This document shows, piece by piece, positions 1 through 6,025 of a stretch of DNA of 7,366 nucleotides; the first letter of the stretch is position 1; each line of letters starts with the position of its first letter. Location: the NCBI GenBank assembly GCA_009702305.1, contig WLIH01000121.1, forward strand, positions 1-7,366, written 5' to 3'. The notes under the pieces were generated by a model, which had not been told where the DNA came from, made no database searches, and was given only the letters and a program-made list of their open reading frames with translations. Both the position numbers and the translations under genes were made by a program. Source of the stretch: Actinomycetota bacterium (GTDB lineage: Bacteria; Actinomycetota; Actinomycetes; Propionibacteriales; Nocardioidaceae).

Positions 1-846
1 GAGCTGGGCGGCGAACGCGTTGCGGATGGGCGAGAGCAGCAGCTCACCGGCTTCGCTGACGCCCCCGCCGATCACGACGACAGCCGGGTCCAGCACGGCG
101 GTGAGCGACGCGATGCCCTCCCCCAGCCACCGGCCCAGGTCGGCGAGCTGCTCGATCGAGAAAGGGTCGCCGGCGCGGGCCGCCTCGGTGATCAGCGGCC
201 CGGTGATCGCCTGCGGGTCGCCACCGGCGAGGTCGAGCAGGTGACGCGCCAGCAGCGAGCCGCCGCTGGCCGCCGCCCTGGCCTCACGGACCATCGCCGA
301 GCCGCTGGCGTACTGCTCGAAGCAGCCGTGGTTGCCGCAGCCGCACAGGATGCCGTTGGGCACGACGCGCAGGTGGCCGATCTCCGCACCGACCCCGAAC
401 GCACCGCGGTAGAGCCCGCCGTCGAGCACGAGCCCGCCCCCGACGCCGGTGCCGACCGTGACCAGCAGCAGGTCGTCGACGTCGGCGCCCGCGCCGTAGC
501 GGAACTCACCCCACGCGGCGGCGTTGGCGTCGTTCTCGATGACGACGGGCAGACCGACCTGCTCCTCGAGCTCGGCCTTCAGATCGACGTCGCGCCACGC
601 GATGTTGGGGGCGAACATCACCACCGAGCGGGACTTGTCGATGTAGCCGGCTGCGCCGACGCCGACGCAGGTGACATCGTGGCCGTCCTTGAGCCCGCTG
701 ACGAGCTCGGCGATGGCCTCCTCGATCGCCTCCACGTCGGTGGCGGGCGACTCGACGCGGCGCTCCTCGAGGATGGCGCCGCTCTCGTCGACGACGCCAC
801 CGAGGATCTTGGTGCCGCCCACGTCGATCCCGATCGACAGGCTCAT
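1..846 (-). CDS. glk: ROK-family glucokinase, 3' end missing
   Basis: This is probably a cytoplasmic ATP- or polyphosphate-dependent glucokinase that makes glucose-6-phosphate. The visible 282 residues start MSLSIGIDVGGTK, with the ROK phosphate-binding loop at residues 8-13. The catalytic-base segment ENDANAAAWGE has its Asp at about residue 106. The ROK zinc site is complete: His158 in EIGHLRVVP, then Cys168, Cys170 and Cys175 in CGCGNHGC, followed by FEQYASG. The frame stays open to base 1, and ROK kinases are usually about 310-320 residues, so roughly 30-40 are missing. The ATG overlaps the stop of the upstream gene as ATGA and is preceded by GGAGGA about 7 nt away. There is no N-terminal helix-turn-helix, so it is a sugar kinase rather than a ROK repressor. 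Glucose as substrate is inferred from family resemblance and from synteny with Streptomyces glkA. Confidence 0.93.
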   Translation of the reverse strand, partial: MSLSIGIDVGGTKILGGVVDESGAILEERRVESPATDVEAIEEAIAELVSGLKDGHDVTCVGVGAAGYIDKSRSVVMFAPNIAWRDVDLKAELEEQVGLPVVIENDANAAAWGEFRYGAGADVDDLLLVTVGTGVGGGLVLDGGLYRGAFGVGAEIGHLRVVPNGILCGCGNHGCFEQYASGSAMVREARAAASGGSLLARHLLDLAGGDPQAITGPLITEAARAGDPFSIEQLADLGRWLGEGIASLTAVLDPAVVVIGGGVSEAGELLLSPIRNAFAAQL

Positions 847-1343
847 GCGTCGTCCTCCGGCCACTCGTTGTCGTCCAGGTCGATCCGCTCCACGCCGGGC
901 GGGCGCCCGGTCTGGCCGGACTGCGGGGGCACGGCGGTGGCCATCAGCGCGGCCGCGGCCTGCAGCAGCGAGCCGGCGGCCGTGGTCAGGTGCGCGCGGA
1001 CCTCGGGGCTGAGCGTGCGGACGACGTGCACCGTGCGGCACACGGGGCAGTAGGTGCACTCGGGCGCGCCGGTGGCGATGCCCTCGTCGAGGTGACGCCC
1101 CACTTGCTGGGCCTGCGCGGCCGCGTGTCCGGCGAGGCTGCCCAGGCTCGCGCCGAGGTCGCCGCTCTGGTCCTTGGCCCAGTCGGAGATCGCACCGAAG
1201 AGCTTGGCCGCCTCCTCGGCGACGTTGCCCACGTCGTCGGCGCCCGGCCGCGGCCCGGGGCCGACCGGATCGGGGCCGACCGGATCGGGGCCGACCGGAT
1301 CGGGGCCGACCGGATCGGGCTGGTCCGACACGTCGTCGCTCAC
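843..1343 (-). CDS. Small acidic Cys-cluster protein (SCO2127/Rv2183c-like, probably DUF5304)
   Basis: A 166-residue protein of unknown function with no signal peptide or membrane segment. It has three parts. Residues 1-37 are a disordered Pro/Asp/Gly segment containing four identical DPVGP repeats. Residues about 38-92 are Ala-rich and probably helical. A compact motif with Cys96, Cys99, Cys102 and His106 (CTYCPVCRTVH) is followed by a helix around 112-137 and a very acidic tail. The Cys/His spacing suggests a zinc- or other metal-binding knuckle, which is inferred. The GTG start overlaps the ArsA stop as GTGA, with AGGAGAGGG just upstream; its own stop overlaps the glucokinase start. I recall that the gene beside Streptomyces glkA (SCO2127) has been linked to glucose repression. 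Assignment to that family rests on position and the Cys motif, not on an alignment. Confidence 0.85.
   Translation of the reverse strand: MSDDVSDQPDPVGPDPVGPDPVGPDPVGPGPRPGADDVGNVAEEAAKLFGAISDWAKDQSGDLGASLGSLAGHAAAQAQQVGRHLDEGIATGAPECTYCPVCRTVHVVRTLSPEVRAHLTTAAGSLLQAAAALMATAVPPQSGQTGRPPGVERIDLDDNEWPEDDA
1257..1316. repeat. Perfect 4 x 15-bp in-frame tandem repeat
   Basis: Four identical copies of GGGGCCGACCGGATC lie head to tail. On the minus strand they encode DPVGP four times, at residues 10-29 of the Cys-cluster protein. The copies do not differ even at synonymous positions, which suggests recent expansion or active homogenisation by slippage. The unit length is a multiple of three, so copy-number change would keep the frame. 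Confidence 0.97.
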
Positions 1344-2584
1344 GTCACCCTCTCCTGTCGTCGTCGGCGGGTCTCACGGGTCTCGCGGCCCTCGGGTCGG
1401 GGCCGCTCGGCACCATCGTCGGGCATCTCGACGAAGCGCACCTGCAGTTCGCCGGTCTCGACCCGGGCGCCGGCGACCCTCAGCCGCGACAGCCCGCTGG
1501 GCCGCGTCAGCAGCCGACGGTAGGAGCCGACCGTCACGACGAGCTCGTCGCCGTTGCGGGCGAGGTCGACCTCGGCGCGGGTCACGAAGGGCAGAGCGAG
1601 GTGCAGCACGGCGCCCGCATCGGTGCGGTCCACGCGAAACGGCCCCTCTCCGGTAGGCCGCGCGAGCGGGTCGGCGTCGCCGTACACCTCCGCGGCGAGC
1701 TCGCGCAGTGCCGCGACGCCGACCGGCTCGCGGGAGCGGTACTCCGAGCGCCAGATCGGCAGCCCGACGAAGGACTGCTCGACCTCGGCCAGCACGGCGT
1801 CCTGGGCGACCACCCACCCGGCCCGCCAGTCGTCGGCGCCCTCGGCGGGGAAGACGCGGTTGGCGACCACGCCGTCCACGCGGTAGCCGAACAGCGACAG
1901 GTTGGTCCAGCTGCGCCGGGCCTCCGCCAGCACCACGGCCTCCGGCGTGAGGACGAGTCGCACGCTCGCATCCGGACCGGACAGCAGCGCCTGGACCTCC
2001 GCGAGCTCGGCGTGCAGCCGCTCGATCGCGTCGAAGACGGTGTCGCCCGGCATCGGGACGCCGACGGTGCGCGAGAGCACCGGCTTGAGAGCCTTGATGA
2101 TGCGCCGCTCGGCCGGGAAGACGCGCTGCATGTACCAGCCCAGCGCCTCGGGCAGGGCGAGCAGCCGCAGCGTCTCGGCCGTCGGCGCGCAGTCGACGAC
2201 GATCACGTCCCACGCCCCGGAGAGGGCGTGCAGGCGCAGCTCGAGCAGGGCCAGCACCTCCTCGGCGCCGGGGATGACGGTCAGCTCCTCGGCGGCCACG
2301 GGGTCGACACCGGCGACGTCGAGCACCGAGAGCAGGTAGCCCTGGATCTCGGCCCACGATTGCTGGAAGCGCAGCTGCGCGTCGACCTGCTGCACGAAGA
2401 GGTGCTCGGCCACCTCGGTCGGCTCGGCGCCCACCGGCGTGCCGAAGGCGTCGGCCAGCGAGTGGGCGGCGTCGGTGCTGAGCACCAGGGTGCGCAGGCC
2501 GCGGGCTGCGGACAGGGTGGCCGTGCCGGACGCGACGGTGGACTTGCCGACGCCGCCCTTGCCGGTGAAGAGGAGGAGACGCAC
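1340..2584 (-). CDS. ArsA/Get3-family ATPase with C-terminal HSP20-like domain
   Basis: A 414-residue soluble SIMIBI-class P-loop ATPase related to ArsA and Get3. Visible motifs are the deviant Walker A GKGGVGKS at residues 8-15 with signature Lys9, switch I STDAAHSLAD at 36-45, switch II DCAPTAETLRLL at 131-142, and the nucleotide-binding Asn242 in VVANRVFP. The segment at about 315-390 looks like the HSP20-like beta domain fused to many bacterial ArsA homologues. A very basic tail follows (RETRETRRRRQERVT). The only cysteine is Cys132, so neither ArsA's arsenite-binding cysteines nor Get3's CxxC is present, and arsenic export is unlikely. It has a single ATPase domain and presumably dimerises. 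The GTG start lies 17 bp after the SRPBCC stop with only a weak GGGG-type ribosome site; the P-loop begins at residue 8, so no later start is possible. Probable Rv2184c equivalent; the client is unknown. Confidence 0.92.
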   Translation of the reverse strand: MRLLLFTGKGGVGKSTVASGTATLSAARGLRTLVLSTDAAHSLADAFGTPVGAEPTEVAEHLFVQQVDAQLRFQQSWAEIQGYLLSVLDVAGVDPVAAEELTVIPGAEEVLALLELRLHALSGAWDVIVVDCAPTAETLRLLALPEALGWYMQRVFPAERRIIKALKPVLSRTVGVPMPGDTVFDAIERLHAELAEVQALLSGPDASVRLVLTPEAVVLAEARRSWTNLSLFGYRVDGVVANRVFPAEGADDWRAGWVVAQDAVLAEVEQSFVGLPIWRSEYRSREPVGVAALRELAAEVYGDADPLARPTGEGPFRVDRTDAGAVLHLALPFVTRAEVDLARNGDELVVTVGSYRRLLTRPSGLSRLRVAGARVETGELQVRFVEMPDDGAERPRPEGRETRETRRRRQERVT

Positions 2585-2601
2585 GCTGAGAGCTGCCCCG
2601 C

Positions 2602-3042
2602 TCAGACGATCGACTCGACGCGCTTCTTCAAGCCCTTCAGCGCGGTCTCGATGAGGATCTTCTCGCCCTTGCGCTTGAGCATCCCGATCAGCGGGATCGA
2701 GACGTCGAGCGCGAGCCGGTAGGTGACCTCGGTGGTGCCGTCGCCCCGGTCGCGGAGCACGTAGGCGCCGTCCAGGGCGCGCAGCATCTTGCCCTCGACC
2801 AGCGTCCAGGTGACCTGCCGGTCGGCGTCCCAGGTGTAGGCGAGGGTGTACTCGTCCTTGATCGGCGAGACGTCGAGCGCGAAGAAGACCTGCTCGGCCA
2901 GCCCGTCGGGCGTCGTGGCCACGACGTCGGCGACCGTGACGCCCTTGGCCCAGGTGGGGTACGACGCGAAGTCGGCGATCACGGCCATGACGGCTGCGGG
3001 CGCGGCGTCGATCTCGATCGACGACGTGGTCTGCTCGGCCAC
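2602..3042 (-). CDS. SRPBCC (START/polyketide cyclase-like) small protein
   Basis: A 146-residue cytoplasmic protein of the SRPBCC hydrophobic-ligand-binding fold. The N-terminal strand SSIEIDAAPAAVMAVIADF is followed by YPTWAKG, the usual coenzyme Q-binding/polyketide_cyc2 opening. Alternating strands follow, and there is a long C-terminal helix (about residues 118-144, GMLKRKGEKILIETALKGLK) that would close the cavity. The GTG start is supported by AGGGGG 6 nt upstream. It is first in the minus-strand operon, 17 bp before the ArsA-type ATPase and divergent from the acyl-CoA ligase. In M. tuberculosis the equivalent position is held by Rv2185c (TB16.3). Binding of a lipid or acyl ligand is suggested by the fold and the neighbouring fatty-acid gene; no catalytic residues can be assigned from sequence alone. 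Confidence 0.9.
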   Translation of the reverse strand: MAEQTTSSIEIDAAPAAVMAVIADFASYPTWAKGVTVADVVATTPDGLAEQVFFALDVSPIKDEYTLAYTWDADRQVTWTLVEGKMLRALDGAYVLRDRGDGTTEVTYRLALDVSIPLIGMLKRKGEKILIETALKGLKKRVESIV

Positions 3043-3067
3043 GATGTGCCCCCTGTGCTGGGTCGAC

Positions 3068-3113
3068 GGTGCGGGATCAGGTGCGGGATCAGGTGCTGGA
3101 TCAGGTGCGGATC
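3068..3113. repeat. Degenerate 12-bp tandem repeat, GATC-rich
   Basis: Units of GGTGCGGGATCA lie at 3068-3079 and 3080-3091 (identical) and at 3092-3103 (one change, CTGGA for CGGGA). A partial fourth copy, GGTGCGGATC, ends at 3113. GATC occurs six times between 3075 and 3125. The array lies 26-71 bp upstream of the SRPBCC start, where a promoter or 5' leader is expected. Confidence 0.85.
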
Positions 3114-3195
3114 GGATCCGGGATCGACGGTGCGGGCGAGTCCGGCGCGCTGCGCGTGGCAGCGTACTAGACGGGTCGGGGCGGGCAGGGAGGGG

Positions 3196-3226
3196 TGGAC
3201 GGCGCAGGTTTCCTCACCGGTAACCT
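3196..3226 (+). promoter_or_regulatory. Candidate fadD promoter
   Basis: TAACCT at 3221-3226 fits the actinobacterial TANNNT -10 pattern. TGGACG at 3196-3201 is a weak -35 with a long 19-bp spacer. Transcription would begin near 3233, leaving a short leader with the ribosome site. The match is weak and untested. Confidence 0.28.
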
Positions 3227-3228
3227 GC
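3204..3228. promoter_or_regulatory. Inverted repeat upstream of fadD
   Basis: GCAGGTT (3204-3210) and AACCTGC (3222-3228) are perfect 7-bp arms around an 11-bp centre. The repeat overlaps the candidate -10 and ends 36 bp before the fadD start. The geometry would suit a dimeric repressor such as a TetR-type fatty-acid regulator, or a short RNA hairpin. The binding factor is not known. Confidence 0.45.
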
Positions 3229-3264
3229 AGGAGCAGACCCAGCGGGAGCAGCGAAGGAGGAGCC

Positions 3265-5061
3265 GTGCGTGAGTTCTCCACGCCTCTGACCGTCGTGGTC
3301 CCCGACACCGGGAACCTCACCGACGACGTGGTCCGCAACGCCGCCGAGGCGCCCGGGTCCGTGGTCTTCAGCCGCCCCGCATCCGACGGCGAGGGCTGGA
3401 GCGACGTCACGGCTGCGCAGTTCCTCGCCGAGGTCAGTGCCGTCGCGAAGGGGCTGGTCGCGGCCGGAGTCGAGGCCGGTGACCGGGTCGCCCTGATCTC
3501 GAAGACCCGCTACGAGTGGACGCTCCTCGACTACTCCATCTGGTTCGCCGGGGCCGTCACCGTGCCGGTCTACGAGACCTCCTCCGAGGAGCAGATCGCC
3601 TGGATCCTGCAGGACTCCGGTGCCCGTGCGGTGGTGGCCGAGGGCGCCGCCCACGTCGCCCGGGTCGCCGCGGTGCGTGGCGGTCTCGACGACCTCATGC
3701 ACGTATGGTCCTTCGACGACAACGCCGTCGACATCCTGTCCCGGCTGGGCGAGGACGTCGCCGACGCCGACCTGGAGCAGCGTCGTACGACCGCCACCCC
3801 GCTCGACCTCGCGACCCTGATCTACACCTCGGGCACCACCGGCCGGCCCAAGGGCTGCATGCTCACCCACGCGAACTTCATGTTCGAGCTCGGCGTCGCG
3901 ACCGACGAGCTCGAGCGGCTCTTCGAGACCGACGGCGCCTCGACGCTGCTGTTCCTCCCGCTCGCGCACGTCTTCGCACGGATCATCCAGGTGGGCTGCG
4001 TGAAGTCGCGCACCCGTCTGGGCCACAGCGCCGACATCAAGGGGCTGCTGCCCGACCTCCAGGCGTTCCGCCCGTCGTTCATCCTGGCGGTGCCGCGGGT
4101 CTTCGAGAAGGTCTTCAACACTGCGTCGCAGCGCGCGGCCGCCGACGGGCGTGGCGCGATCTTCGACCGGGCCGCCGAGACCGCCATCGCCTACTCGCGC
4201 GGCCTCGACAAGGGCCGGGTCCCGCTGCGGGTGCGCGCCCAGCACGCGGTGTTCGCCCGCCTCGTCTACGCCAAGCTGCTCGACGCGCTGGGTGGCCGGT
4301 GCGCGTACGCCGTCTCGGGCGGCGCTCCCCTGGGCGACCGACTCGGCCACTTCTACCGCGGCATCGGGCTGACCATCCTCGAGGGCTACGGCCTGACCGA
4401 GACCACGGCCGCGCTCACCGTCAACCTGCCCGACGCTCTCAAGGTCGGCACGGTCGGACGGCCGCTGCCGGGCACGGCCGTGCGGGTCGCGGACGACGGC
4501 GAGCTGCTCTTCCGCGGCGGCCAGGTCTTCGCCGGCTACTGGGACAACGAGCCGGCCACCGCCGAAGCGCTCGAGCGCGACGGGTGGTTCCACACCGGCG
4601 ACGTCGGCGAGGTCGACGACGAGGGGTTCGTGCGGATCACCGGGCGCAAGAAGGAGATCCTGGTGACCGCCGGCGGCAAGAACGTCGCGCCCGCGGTCCT
4701 CGAGGACCGGCTGCGGGCCCACCCGCTCGTCGACCAGTGCATCGTCGTCGGCGACGGGCAGCCCTTCATCGCCGCCCTGGTCACCATCGATCGCGACGCC
4801 TTCCCGGTGTGGGCCCAGACCCACGGCAAGCGCGGCTCCATCGAGGAGCTGGTCGACGACCCCGACCTGCGTGCGGCCATCGAGTCGGCCGTCGAGGACG
4901 CCAACAAGGCGGTCTCCAAGGCCGAGTCGATCCGCAAGTTCCGCATCCTCCCCGACGAGTGGAGCGAGGAGTCCGGCCAGCTGACGCCGAGCCTCAAGCT
5001 GAAGCGCAACGTGGTCATGCGCGAGGTCCGCGACGACCTCGCGGCGCTCTACCTGCCCTGA
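3265..5061 (+). CDS. fadD15: Long-chain fatty acid-CoA ligase (AMP-forming), FadD15-like
   Basis: Activates a long-chain fatty acid to acyl-CoA through an acyl-adenylate. It is a soluble, probably membrane-associated ANL-superfamily enzyme. The GTG at 3265 is chosen because GAAGGAGG lies about 4 nt upstream; it gives 598 residues, the normal size for bacterial long-chain ligases. The frame is open further upstream to 3046, but that part is repeat-derived. Motifs in order: P-loop YTSGTTGRPKG (187-197), adenine/acyl-binding GYGLTETTA (374-382), GWFHTGDVGEVDDEGFVRIT (440-459) with the ribose-binding Asp446, hinge GRKKE (460-464), GGKNVAP around Lys472, and C-terminal LTPSLKLKR with the expected catalytic Lys at 578. 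No key residue is missing. Divergent linkage to the SRPBCC/ArsA operon matches M. tuberculosis Rv2187; chain-length preference cannot be read from the sequence. Confidence 0.94.
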   Translation: MREFSTPLTVVVPDTGNLTDDVVRNAAEAPGSVVFSRPASDGEGWSDVTAAQFLAEVSAVAKGLVAAGVEAGDRVALISKTRYEWTLLDYSIWFAGAVTVPVYETSSEEQIAWILQDSGARAVVAEGAAHVARVAAVRGGLDDLMHVWSFDDNAVDILSRLGEDVADADLEQRRTTATPLDLATLIYTSGTTGRPKGCMLTHANFMFELGVATDELERLFETDGASTLLFLPLAHVFARIIQVGCVKSRTRLGHSADIKGLLPDLQAFRPSFILAVPRVFEKVFNTASQRAAADGRGAIFDRAAETAIAYSRGLDKGRVPLRVRAQHAVFARLVYAKLLDALGGRCAYAVSGGAPLGDRLGHFYRGIGLTILEGYGLTETTAALTVNLPDALKVGTVGRPLPGTAVRVADDGELLFRGGQVFAGYWDNEPATAEALERDGWFHTGDVGEVDDEGFVRITGRKKEILVTAGGKNVAPAVLEDRLRAHPLVDQCIVVGDGQPFIAALVTIDRDAFPVWAQTHGKRGSIEELVDDPDLRAAIESAVEDANKAVSKAESIRKFRILPDEWSEESGQLTPSLKLKRNVVMREVRDDLAALYLP

Positions 5062-5085
5062 TCCGCGCACGATCGGGCGCTCGGG

Positions 5086-5101
5086 AGGGCCGCCGCGCCC
5101 T
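5086..5101 (+). terminator. Weak GC hairpin after fadD, possible terminator
   Basis: AGGGC and GCCCT form a 5-bp stem around a 6-nt loop, starting 25 bp after the fadD stop. There is no run of T after it, so it is at best a tail-less actinobacterial-type terminator. Read-through into the Tad operon cannot be excluded. Confidence 0.25.
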
Positions 5102-5169
5102 GCTGCTCCATTTGTCTCAGGCGCGCCGAGGTTTGGCCGAAATGGTCCCCCGGGTGTGCAGAGCATCCC

Positions 5170-5175
5170 TACGAT
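5170..5175 (+). promoter_or_regulatory. Candidate -10 hexamer TACGAT for the Tad operon
   Basis: TACGAT matches the actinobacterial -10 pattern and would start transcription near 5182, giving a leader of about 87 nt. No TTGAC-like -35 is found 16-19 bp upstream; that space holds GGTCCCCC. An activator-dependent or alternative-sigma promoter is possible but unproven. Confidence 0.35.
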
Positions 5176-5178
5176 GAC

Positions 5179-5203
5179 TGTGGAGGGGGACATCCGCCCC
5201 ACA
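5179..5203. repeat. Inverted repeat in the cpaB leader
   Basis: TGTGG at 5179-5183 pairs with CCACA at 5199-5203. After a bulged A, further G residues can pair with CC at 5197-5198. This gives a compact G/C-rich hairpin in the probable 5' untranslated region. Confidence 0.45.
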
Positions 5204-5204
5204 G

Positions 5205-5215
5205 GCATGACATGC
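5205..5215. promoter_or_regulatory. 11-bp palindrome GCATGACATGC
   Basis: Perfect 5-bp arms GCATG and CATGC flank a central A, directly after the leader hairpin and 53 bp before the cpaB start. It also contains an ATG in frame with cpaB. It could be an operator half, a small RNA structure, or chance. Confidence 0.4.
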
Positions 5216-5268
5216 GGGCTGGTCGGATCGGGACAACCGTGAGGCCGGCGAGATGGGAAGGGTCGACG

Positions 5269-6018
5269 ATGGATCGGCGCAGAGTGCTCTTGATCGCGGC
5301 AGCCCTGGTAGCAGCCTTGGGGACCGTCCTCGTCTTCCTCTACGTGCAGGGCGCCGACAACCGTGCCGAGGACAAGTTCGCGACCGTCGAGGTCCTGGTC
5401 GCCACCGTGCCGATCCAGCCGGGGGAGACGGTGGCCGACGCCGCCGCCAACGCCAAGTTCTCCCTCGAGCCGATCGCCGAGGGCCAGGTGCTGCCCGGCG
5501 CGCTCACGACCATCCAGGGCATCGACGGACAGGTCGCCCTCACCACGATCTACCCTGGTGAGCAGATCGTGCCGCAGAAGTTCGGGACCACGGCGCTGAC
5601 CGAGTCGACGCTGCCGATCCCCGAGGGCTCCGTCGCGATGTCGGCCAACCTGACCGACCCCGCCCGGGTCGCCGGCTTCGTCAACCCGGGCTCGAAGGTC
5701 GCGGTCCTGCTCACGGGCACCGACCCGACCACCGGCGCGCAGTACTCCCGCGTCCTGCTCGACGCGGTCACCGTCATCGGCGTCGGCTCGACGACCCCGG
5801 TCACGACCACCACCACGCCCGCCGGCACCGACGGCACCACCCAGACCGTCGAGGCGCTGCCGCGCACGCTGCTCACCTTCGCGGTGAAGCAGAAGGACTG
5901 GCTGCGCCTGACCTACGCCCAGACCCAGGGGGAGCTCTCGCTCGCCCTGATCGGTCCGGACACCCAGATCGGCTACGGCCCCGGCGTCGACTCGAGCACG
6001 CTGTTCGACGGTCAGTAG
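5269..6018 (+). CDS. cpaB: Flp/Tad pilus assembly protein CpaB (RcpC/SAF)
   Basis: Component of a Tad (type IVc) pilus machine; RcpC/CpaB proteins act in the cell envelope near the secretion channel. The ATG at 5269 follows GGAAGG about 8 nt upstream and gives 249 residues, normal for the family. An in-frame ATG at 5212 has no clear ribosome site and would add 19 charged residues before the membrane anchor. A short basic N-terminus (MDRRR) precedes one hydrophobic segment at about 6-26. A SAF domain follows at about 39-105 (VEVLVATVPIQPGETV through YPGEQIVPQKF), then the RcpC region (IPEGSVAMSANLTDPARVAGFVNPG onward). Residues 174-193 are a Thr-rich, probably disordered insert. First gene of the operon; cpaE begins 7 nt after its TAG stop. 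Family membership is secure; the exact role in actinobacteria, which lack a classical outer membrane, is inferred. Confidence 0.93.
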   Translation: MDRRRVLLIAAALVAALGTVLVFLYVQGADNRAEDKFATVEVLVATVPIQPGETVADAAANAKFSLEPIAEGQVLPGALTTIQGIDGQVALTTIYPGEQIVPQKFGTTALTESTLPIPEGSVAMSANLTDPARVAGFVNPGSKVAVLLTGTDPTTGAQYSRVLLDAVTVIGVGSTTPVTTTTTPAGTDGTTQTVEALPRTLLTFAVKQKDWLRLTYAQTQGELSLALIGPDTQIGYGPGVDSSTLFDGQ

Positions 6019-6025
6019 GTCGCCG

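Larger units (their letters stand above)
3043..3264. other. Divergent intergenic region between SRPBCC gene and fadD
   Basis: This 222-bp non-coding stretch must hold the promoters for both transcription directions. It contains a degenerate 12-bp tandem repeat near the SRPBCC side, a GTACTAG segment at about 3164-3170, and an inverted repeat with a candidate fadD -10 on the ligase side. Open frames run through it because of the high GC content, but the translations are repeat-derived and look non-coding. Confidence 0.8.
5062..5268. other. Intergenic region between fadD and the Tad operon
   Basis: This 207-bp stretch has no convincing gene. It holds a weak GC hairpin after fadD, an AT-richer near-palindromic block at about 5132-5143, a TACGAT -10-like hexamer, two inverted repeats at 5179-5215, and the cpaB ribosome site. 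I saw no GEMM-type c-di-GMP riboswitch signature. Confidence 0.8.

Noticed and set aside
241..1053. Plus-strand open frame of 270 codons opposite the glucokinase
   Set aside because: Shadow of the ROK gene; no ribosome site or family motif.
1340..2584. Arsenic resistance operon
   Set aside because: No arsB, arsC, arsR or arsD nearby and no metalloid-binding cysteines in the ATPase.
1601..2722. Plus-strand open frame of 373 codons opposite the ArsA-type ATPase
   Set aside because: The minus strand encodes an ATPase with all expected motifs; the plus frame is His/Arg/Gly/Gln-rich and runs into the SRPBCC gene.
3046..3264. N-terminal extension of the acyl-CoA ligase
   Set aside because: The extension translates the 12-bp repeat (Cys/Gly/Ile/Arg-rich) and lacks a ribosome site; the GTG at 3265 has a strong one and gives the usual family length.
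5212..5268. Upstream in-frame ATG start for cpaB
   Set aside because: No Shine-Dalgarno sequence in front of it, and it would put 19 charged or polar residues before the membrane anchor; the ATG at 5269 has GGAAGG at proper spacing.
5062..5268. c-di-GMP riboswitch in the Tad leader
   Set aside because: Considered because pilus genes are often c-di-GMP controlled, but the conserved GEMM core is not visible and the two inverted repeats do not form its architecture.
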